A DNA stretch of 64,000 nt from Halichondria panicea (Eukaryota; Porifera; Demospongiae; Suberitida; Halichondriidae). Positions 58,376-64,000 of this stretch are shown here, in pieces. Positions within the stretch are counted from its first letter, which is position 1. Each line of letters starts with the position of its first letter. The notes under the pieces are model-generated. The model did not search any database. It was given only the letters and a program-made list of their open reading frames with translations, and was not told the origin of the DNA. Location: NCBI RefSeq assembly GCF_963675165.1, contig NC_087382.1, positions 6,310,315-6,374,314 of the forward strand, read 5' to 3'. The position numbers and the translations under genes are program-made.

Positions 58376-60601
58376 TCAACGGGGTAAAATAAGGATTTGA
58401 TTGTAGACAAAATCAACTAAAAAGATTGTCCCATTGCCATTAACAGCTATGGCTTTACGTGTCCATTGCGGTACACATCCATTACTAAAACCTTGCACCT
58501 CAAATGATCCAACAATATCCCCAGTTACTGTAAACATGGATATAAGACCATTGCTCGAATATGTGTATAATACACCATCATTGATTGCAAAGCCCTTCAA
58601 AAAGCTCCGTTGACCAGGAAGATTTTCTGAAGAATCGAACTTGCGGACAATTAACTCTCCCTCAGCAGTGAACACTTGCACTGTATTTGAATTAGCCATG
58701 TACAAATAACCCGAATCATCGCAACACAAACAGTTTGGATAGAAAGAACCTGTTTGAAAAGTCTTGTGAAAGGAAAGGTCAGATGTGAATACTTGGATTT
58801 TGGAAATTACACTAACATAGATCAAATCTTTGTTCTTGTTGTAGGCTAAACTTGTTGAGTGACGTAACGAAAGCCTGCCACTACCCATGGAGTCAACCGA
58901 TGACAGGAAGTGTCCTTCTGGTGAAAACTTCTGAATATAACGATTATGTTGATCAAAAACATAAATGTTATCCTTTGTATCAACAACAACACCTACTGGG
59001 AAAACAAATTGTTCTTTGCTAGTTCCTTTTGTTCCAAATGATTGAATCTTGACTCCAGTCGTTTCGAACACACTGATTTTGGGATGACCCATCTCACTAA
59101 CAACAATCTGGCCCTTGCTGTTGATCGCTATACCACTAGGCCTATTCACTCCACTGATCACACGATCCAGCTTCCTCTGGCCGAGTCCATGAGTGTCAGC
59201 TGCCTTTAGCTGTGACTCTCTTTTCAAGGCAGTATCTGGAGAAATACAAATCAGATGGATTCATGATATAATGGTGGACACATCTCTAGATCTAGCTGTT
59301 GGCTAACACTTACTTATAGTAGTGTCTGCTTTAGATTCTATAGCTAGTTGGGCCATTCTTTTGTGTTTAGACGTCTTCACCATATCTCCAACACATTCCA
59401 GTTGGACTTTGCTCAGATTTCTGAAAAAACTTGCATGTGAATATCAGGGGCAACATATACATGTAGCTAACAATACAAACGTACTGTTCCATGCCATCTG
59501 TACTGTCACAGGTGAGAATTTTGACACTCATCTCCGTAAGACCTGCTTGTACTGTAGTGGAAACTGGGAAGATGCACTTGGCAACAGCCATAGATATGAG
59601 AAGGTGCAGCTCCACACATCCTTTTTTGACTGAACATAGCTGTAGCGCTGCTGCTCGTAGACCAAGTGTTTCAGCAATTCTCTACTTCAATCCTTGTACA
59701 TATTCTAGTGTGGCGTAATGCTCTGTACACTTGAGGACAAACACAGCTGCTTGGCTGCGAGATTTTGAGGAGAAAACTTCGCAAGGAACTTCAAATACAT
59801 TTCTTTGGCAGAACTGATTAAGCGCAGAACAATACTCATGCAGTTGTTTCTGATCGTCAGTCGATCCCAACAGCTCGATTAAGTACTGTACTATCTCATA
59901 ATTGAAGAAAGATATGTAATTACGAAGAGTAATAACAATTCGGATAAAGTTTTGGCATCTTCTATCTTTTGCTTATCATCTGGATCAAGTACTTTCACTC
60001 CAATGTTGTCGTTGAAAGCTTCCAAGCTGAGAACAGAATCTTTAAATGGGATATGCTGATTTTCAAATGACCTTTTGATAATTAGAGTAAATGCTGCAAA
60101 TCTCGTTACCATTTTCCTTGTATCAGCTTTCAGATGCTCTTCCAGCTCAAGTCTGTCATCTTCACCTAGGCTAGAGGTATCCAGGGAAGGAAAGCTGAGT
60201 GACTTTGGAGCCTCAGGTGGAGGGTGCTGGTGTGTGGGTTGAGAGAGATGTGGCTGTTTGACATGGCTTATTACAGTACTGTGACGCTTGTAAGTATCCA
60301 GTAGCTTCTTGACAACATCGTCAGTAGAAGGGCTTGCAATGGCAGCGATAAATCCGTGGAAAACACTGGGATTAAGCTCGATTCGGTGGATCAAGGTATC
60401 TAAAATCTTCCGAGACTTTTCTGAGTCCAATACTCCGTTCAGTCTAGTGTACTCGAGAACTTCATCTGGTATGTAGCCATTGGAGAAGAGGGTATCAGCG
60501 TATGCAGCAGGTTGAGCTTTGAATGTGGACACCAATGCTTCAAATTTTTCTTGTAATGACAAGTACCCAGGACAATGGTTGATGGTTGCTTGTGTGGCCA
60601 T
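58376..60601 (-). pseudogene. Death-fold (CARD-like)-NHL repeat gene with two disabling lesions
   Basis: Exons on the minus strand: 60601-59485, 59420-59314, 59235-58376. Residues about 10-95 (LSLQEKFEALVSTF...LNPSVFHGFIAAI) resemble a CARD-type death fold. A helical region (FENQHIPFKDSVLSLEAF) and a beta-rich module (KKGCVELHLLISMAVAKCIF) follow. Exon 3 encodes about six NHL repeats (RPSGIAINSKGQIVVSEMG, FPVGVVVDTKDNIYVFDQ) ending at a stop. Splice junctions are in phase only if one base missing near 59901-59911 is allowed for (LSS versus LSFNYEIVQYL), and there is an in-frame TAG at 59682-59684. Both could be real decay or assembly errors. Function is inferred: a sensor or adaptor joining a death-fold signal domain to a ligand-binding propeller. 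Confidence 0.72.
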
Positions 60602-60910
60602 ATCTATAGAGGAGACAGAGACCTATATAGTCGTGAAACTTCAACCTTCAACAACAACACTTATTTTTGCGAAGGAATAATTATAATCACGTGTTAAAGT
60701 CTCTATGCCTGCAGGAATTTCTGTGGTTAATTATGGCTTCGTTTTCACTATAGTTGCATGATTGTGGTAAGGATTTCCAACCTGACTCTTACCGTATGTG
60801 AGCAGTTGCTGTACGTCATACGTGATGTAATCTGAATGTGTAGCATGTCTATACACATTTCAATTACATGGTATAACTATTTATACTGGTAAGCCAATAA
60901 TTCAGCACAG
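60602..60910. other. Putative promoter side of the death-fold-NHL gene
   Basis: About 310 bp with no open frame. TATATAG lies about 20 bp upstream of the start codon on the minus strand side. Nothing else recognised. Confidence 0.35.
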
Positions 60911-61035
60911 CAGTGGCGTGAGAAGACTGAAAGCACTGACCCCCTCCCTATAATTCCTGCCTACGCCCCTGAAGAGGGGGGGCTCTAGGGGCTGATAGAG
61001 CCCCCCCTCCCCCATTGTGCTTCCTTCGCCACTGC
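60911..61035. mobile_element. Short MITE with CAGTGGCG ends
   Basis: Left tip CAGTGGCGTGAG, right tip CCTTCGCCACTG, with an internal GAGGGGGGGCTCTAGGGGC / AGCCCCCCCTCCCC inverted pair. Same tip family as 30239 and 45883. Confidence 0.65.
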
Positions 61036-62107
61036 ATATGCAGTGTCTATATAATTATATCCTTTTATCTTTTATATTTATACGGTCCGACAACCCTGAG
61101 CCTAACCGGCAATGTTGAATCAGCATTTTCATAACGTGTTGCACTCCTATCTTAGATTTATTCGTCTATCTTGTATTGTTAGGCACCCGGTTTGGTTGTT
61201 TCTTCATGTATTAAACCTTGCAAATCCCATCCTAATAACATCATCAATAAAGATATACGAGCAGTAACACTGTAACGTATAACATACACGTGAGCTGCAT
61301 GACACTTATTTCCGCAATTAATGAATTTAATTGCGTAATGAAAAGATAGCACGCCCTAGTCTGAATTTGTAGACTAAGATGATGCAACCTTTGATAGCAG
61401 ATATTGAAACAGAGACTATAGAATTAAGTGATGTGTTAGAGCACGACTAAAAAAAGTAGAAATAAAAGTTCGTCAGAGTATTTTTCCTTCACTGCATGAT
61501 GCAGCCTCTTTTAGACAAAGAAGGTTAAAAATAGTACAGTAGACTCTCGCTATTCCGGTTCTCTGAAATGCGGCCACCTCGATATACCGGCCATTTGGTT
61601 TGGCACGGAATGCAGGCTAGCTATATGTTTTCTACACAAAACTCGACCTGAAGTACGGCCACTCGCTATTCCGTTTACCAGCCAGTGCTGGCTGTCCCAA
61701 ATAACATTTTCAATGTAATTTTATATGTGTATTACGGCCGGATATGATGTTTTGGGTGTGGTTTAGTAAATAAAATTGGAGTTGACCCACGCAATAGCTT
61801 ATGCTATGAATATTGTTGATTGTGGTTGATTGTGGGTGACAGTTGTGTAAACATGGGTTTTGCACTCAGCACAGTACAGTCATGTGCACAGTAGTGTCCA
61901 GAGTTCATTTAATACGGTGTATAACAAGTATTACAGTACAGTGCAGCCAAAGGATGAGTGACAGACTTAGAGCTGATTGTCATATGATTCTGCTACTAAA
62001 ATTATTATAATTATAGGTGAGTTTATAAATAATAGAAGTAACTGTTTGTGATACAAACTCAGAGTTAGATCTAGATGATAAAGTATAAAACTTACACAAA
62101 GAACTAG
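61036..62107. other. Intergenic DNA with a lone pogo-like end
   Basis: CAGTAGACTCTCGCTATTCCG at 61537, preceded by TA, matches the end type of the pogo-like MITEs at 7765 and 16011. I could not find the matching right end. No gene seen. Confidence 0.45.
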
Positions 62108-64000
62108 CTACTCCTGCTGTGGGTGCTGTACAGGTTCCCTGATCCCTCCGTTCCTATGCCTTGGACATGCCAATTCTGGTAAAAGAGCAGAAAAGTAAAA
62201 CTTCCTCAATTTTGTAAGCTGTAGTCCCCACCACTTAGGGTCTCTGTAGATTCGTTCTACATGTATGTCCTTCGTTGTTCTAACTACAAAGTCACACCAG
62301 CTTGTATTTGTACAGTATAGCTGACATTGCACCTGATAATAATACCCATGTTTTCGTTTTAGTTGATATTTGCTCCCTTTCTTTTCCAAACAGAATGTTT
62401 TGTTGGAGCAAGCATCATCGATAGTTTCATCGCGTACACTGAAAGGGTTTTTCAGTTCTAGTAACCCTGAGGGATTCTCGAGAACTGCTCGGATCAGTTA
62501 CTAGGCCATCAGGAGTGGCAGCTAGCCAGGGATTTACATGAGATACAAACAGTCCACACTGCTGTACTGTAACGCCAGGATGACAATTTCCATGTTGGTG
62601 AGTTATGTACTGAGATGTAGCTGTTGACTCATTTAGTGATCCGTACCGTGTGGCCTCATTGCCTCTGAAAGTAGTGTACAATATTTCTTCAACTTTTTGC
62701 TTTTTTTTGTAGTCTCTCTCATTTTTGCAATACTTCCTACTTTTGATGCTGTAATTCGTTGTCTTCGTTCCTGTCTCCATTGATCACTATCAGATTGTTC
62801 TCTAGTACTCCCTTCAATTTCTTTGACTCTTTTCTCAGAAACTTTGACTCTTCGCTCGTAGTAACTCTCGACCATGATCTGCAGCTGGGCAGGAGAAACA
62901 TCTGCTGTAGTATCATCAGGTGAAATGCCGTCGTCATGTCGGTCATATGCCTTTCGAGCTGCTGGTGTGTCATCTAGTTTCAAATATTTACTTTTCCTTC
63001 GTTGCTCTTTGGCTGGGCCTGTTGCCTTTCGTTTTTTATCTTTTGCCAAACTGTTAGTAATAGATGCTGTCACGTCAGTAAAAACTTTGTTTGGAGAAGC
63101 CTGGGTAACCCTTCTCCAGACATCAGGTCCCCACTCTGGACCAAGGTTTTGGCGTAAACCAGCCCCCATACATCGATGGTCCCACGATCCACTTTGTGAT
63201 CGGTTTATGACCTTCCCGCCATCAAATTTACTTCGTATATGCATCCAGCACTCAGCTAGGTTAGTCGTTGCATTTCCTATTAGTTGATGTGCCTTTCCTA
63301 CAAGCCTTGCTAGTATTACTTGGATGTCATGGAACATTTTTGGGTCAACATTCTGTGGTATGAGTTCCCCTTGTCTGATGTCCTTTTCCACACTTGGGTT
63401 GTCGTCTTCCAGTGTGTCACTCCACATCGTTCCCTGATCCACTGCATATATAATTATAACACTTACGCTAATGTATTTTTTTGATAATGACTCACCTTCA
63501 TTCTCCTTCTCTTCTTCAGTCATGCAGGTACTAGAAGTCACAGTGATAATCTCTGCCTGAAAGGACTGTTGCGTCAACCTATCTCTTGCAGTTGTGCAAA
63601 AGTCAGGACTACAATTAGAATGATTTCCGAAACAATGATGGGGTCCATTGATGATATCTTTCTTGAGGGACTCAAGCGCCTTATTTCGATCTTTTTCGGT
63701 TGATCTCATTCTGATAGCACACCTGGCCGAACTAACTAATCGTTTCCTCAATTTTAATGTTAAACCCCCGCTTCCTTTGTATGAGGCATGCTCCTTAACA
63801 AGTTTCTCAAGTGCTCCACGATAGCATTTACAGGCATGGTTTGCGCACTCAACCTTATTTATTGCGTGACCCCATTCTGGTACACATTGAAGAAGGGTGG
63901 AATAGACAGAACCATCTCCGTCACCAACGAAAGAAGTATAACGCAGCCCATGCACATTCTCAGCCTCTATGAATCCTTGTAGAATAATATCTGTCTCCAT
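62108..64000 (-). pseudogene. Mutator-like transposase fused to a YqaJ-type nuclease, decayed and truncated by the window
   Basis: Minus strand, entering at 64000. The first part (HGLRYTSFVGDGDGSVYSTL, KVECANHACKCYRGALEKL, CFGNHSNCSPDFC) has the GDGD and KxxCxNH features of the Mutator-like transposase domain. Later, WRQERRQRITASKVGSIAK, GNEATRYGS, PWLAATPDGLV, LLELKNPFSV and HGYYYQVQCQLYC are YqaJ/lambda-exonuclease-like motifs. A 54-nt intron-like segment (63442-63495, GTGAGT...TGCAG) lies in frame. The frame breaks in an A8 run near 62700-62710 and again near 62475-62485, leaving three overlapping frames; the last ends at 62108. Interpretation: an inactivated or poorly assembled autonomous DNA transposon. 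Confidence 0.8.

Overview
This window looks like animal nuclear DNA, most probably from a sponge (demosponge). Reasons: multi-exon genes with mostly GT-AG introns, an intronic tRNA-Val, an AT-rich background full of short inverted-repeat elements, an animal ARMC8 orthologue, and several families I associate with sponges (TRIM-NHL, death-fold-NHL, and beta-helix plus multi-membrane proteins). I cannot name the species, and all exon models are read by eye.

Layout. 1.6-3.8 kb (+): an intronless TRIM-NHL protein. 7.3-24.6 kb (+): a 19-exon gene whose exons join in frame into an 837-residue dynamin-like large GTPase with clear G1, G3 and G4 motifs. Its introns are packed with MITEs and dispersed repeats. 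24.6-31 kb: no intact gene. It holds three decayed copies of one UPF1 helicase exon, very short palindromic elements with exact 8-bp target duplications, and foldback elements. 31.2-33.5 kb: two head-to-head, intronless AIG1/GIMAP-like GTPases. 34.3-42.0 kb (+): an 18-exon ARMC8 orthologue (CTLH/GID ubiquitin ligase subunit) with a tRNA-Val(CAC) in one intron. 42.1-46.5 kb (+): a 7-exon papain-family cathepsin. 46.5-52.8 kb: an uncertain small gene, a 1.23-kb near-perfect palindrome and low-complexity DNA. 52.8-57.0 kb (-): a secreted beta-helix plus multi-transmembrane protein whose reading frame is split by a 418-bp inverted-repeat element. 57.15-57.65 kb: a 128-bp satellite. 58.4-60.6 kb (-): a death-fold-NHL gene with one frameshift and one in-frame stop. 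62.1-64.0 kb (-): a decayed Mutator-like transposase fused to a YqaJ-type nuclease, running off the window edge.

How the genes might relate. TRIM-NHL, dynamin-like GTPase, AIG1-like GTPases, a death-fold protein and a large multi-membrane surface protein are all classes used in animal innate or cell-autonomous defence. Finding them together is suggestive, but co-function is inference. ARMC8 and the cathepsin look like housekeeping neighbours: 157 bp separates the ARMC8 stop codon from the cathepsin start codon.
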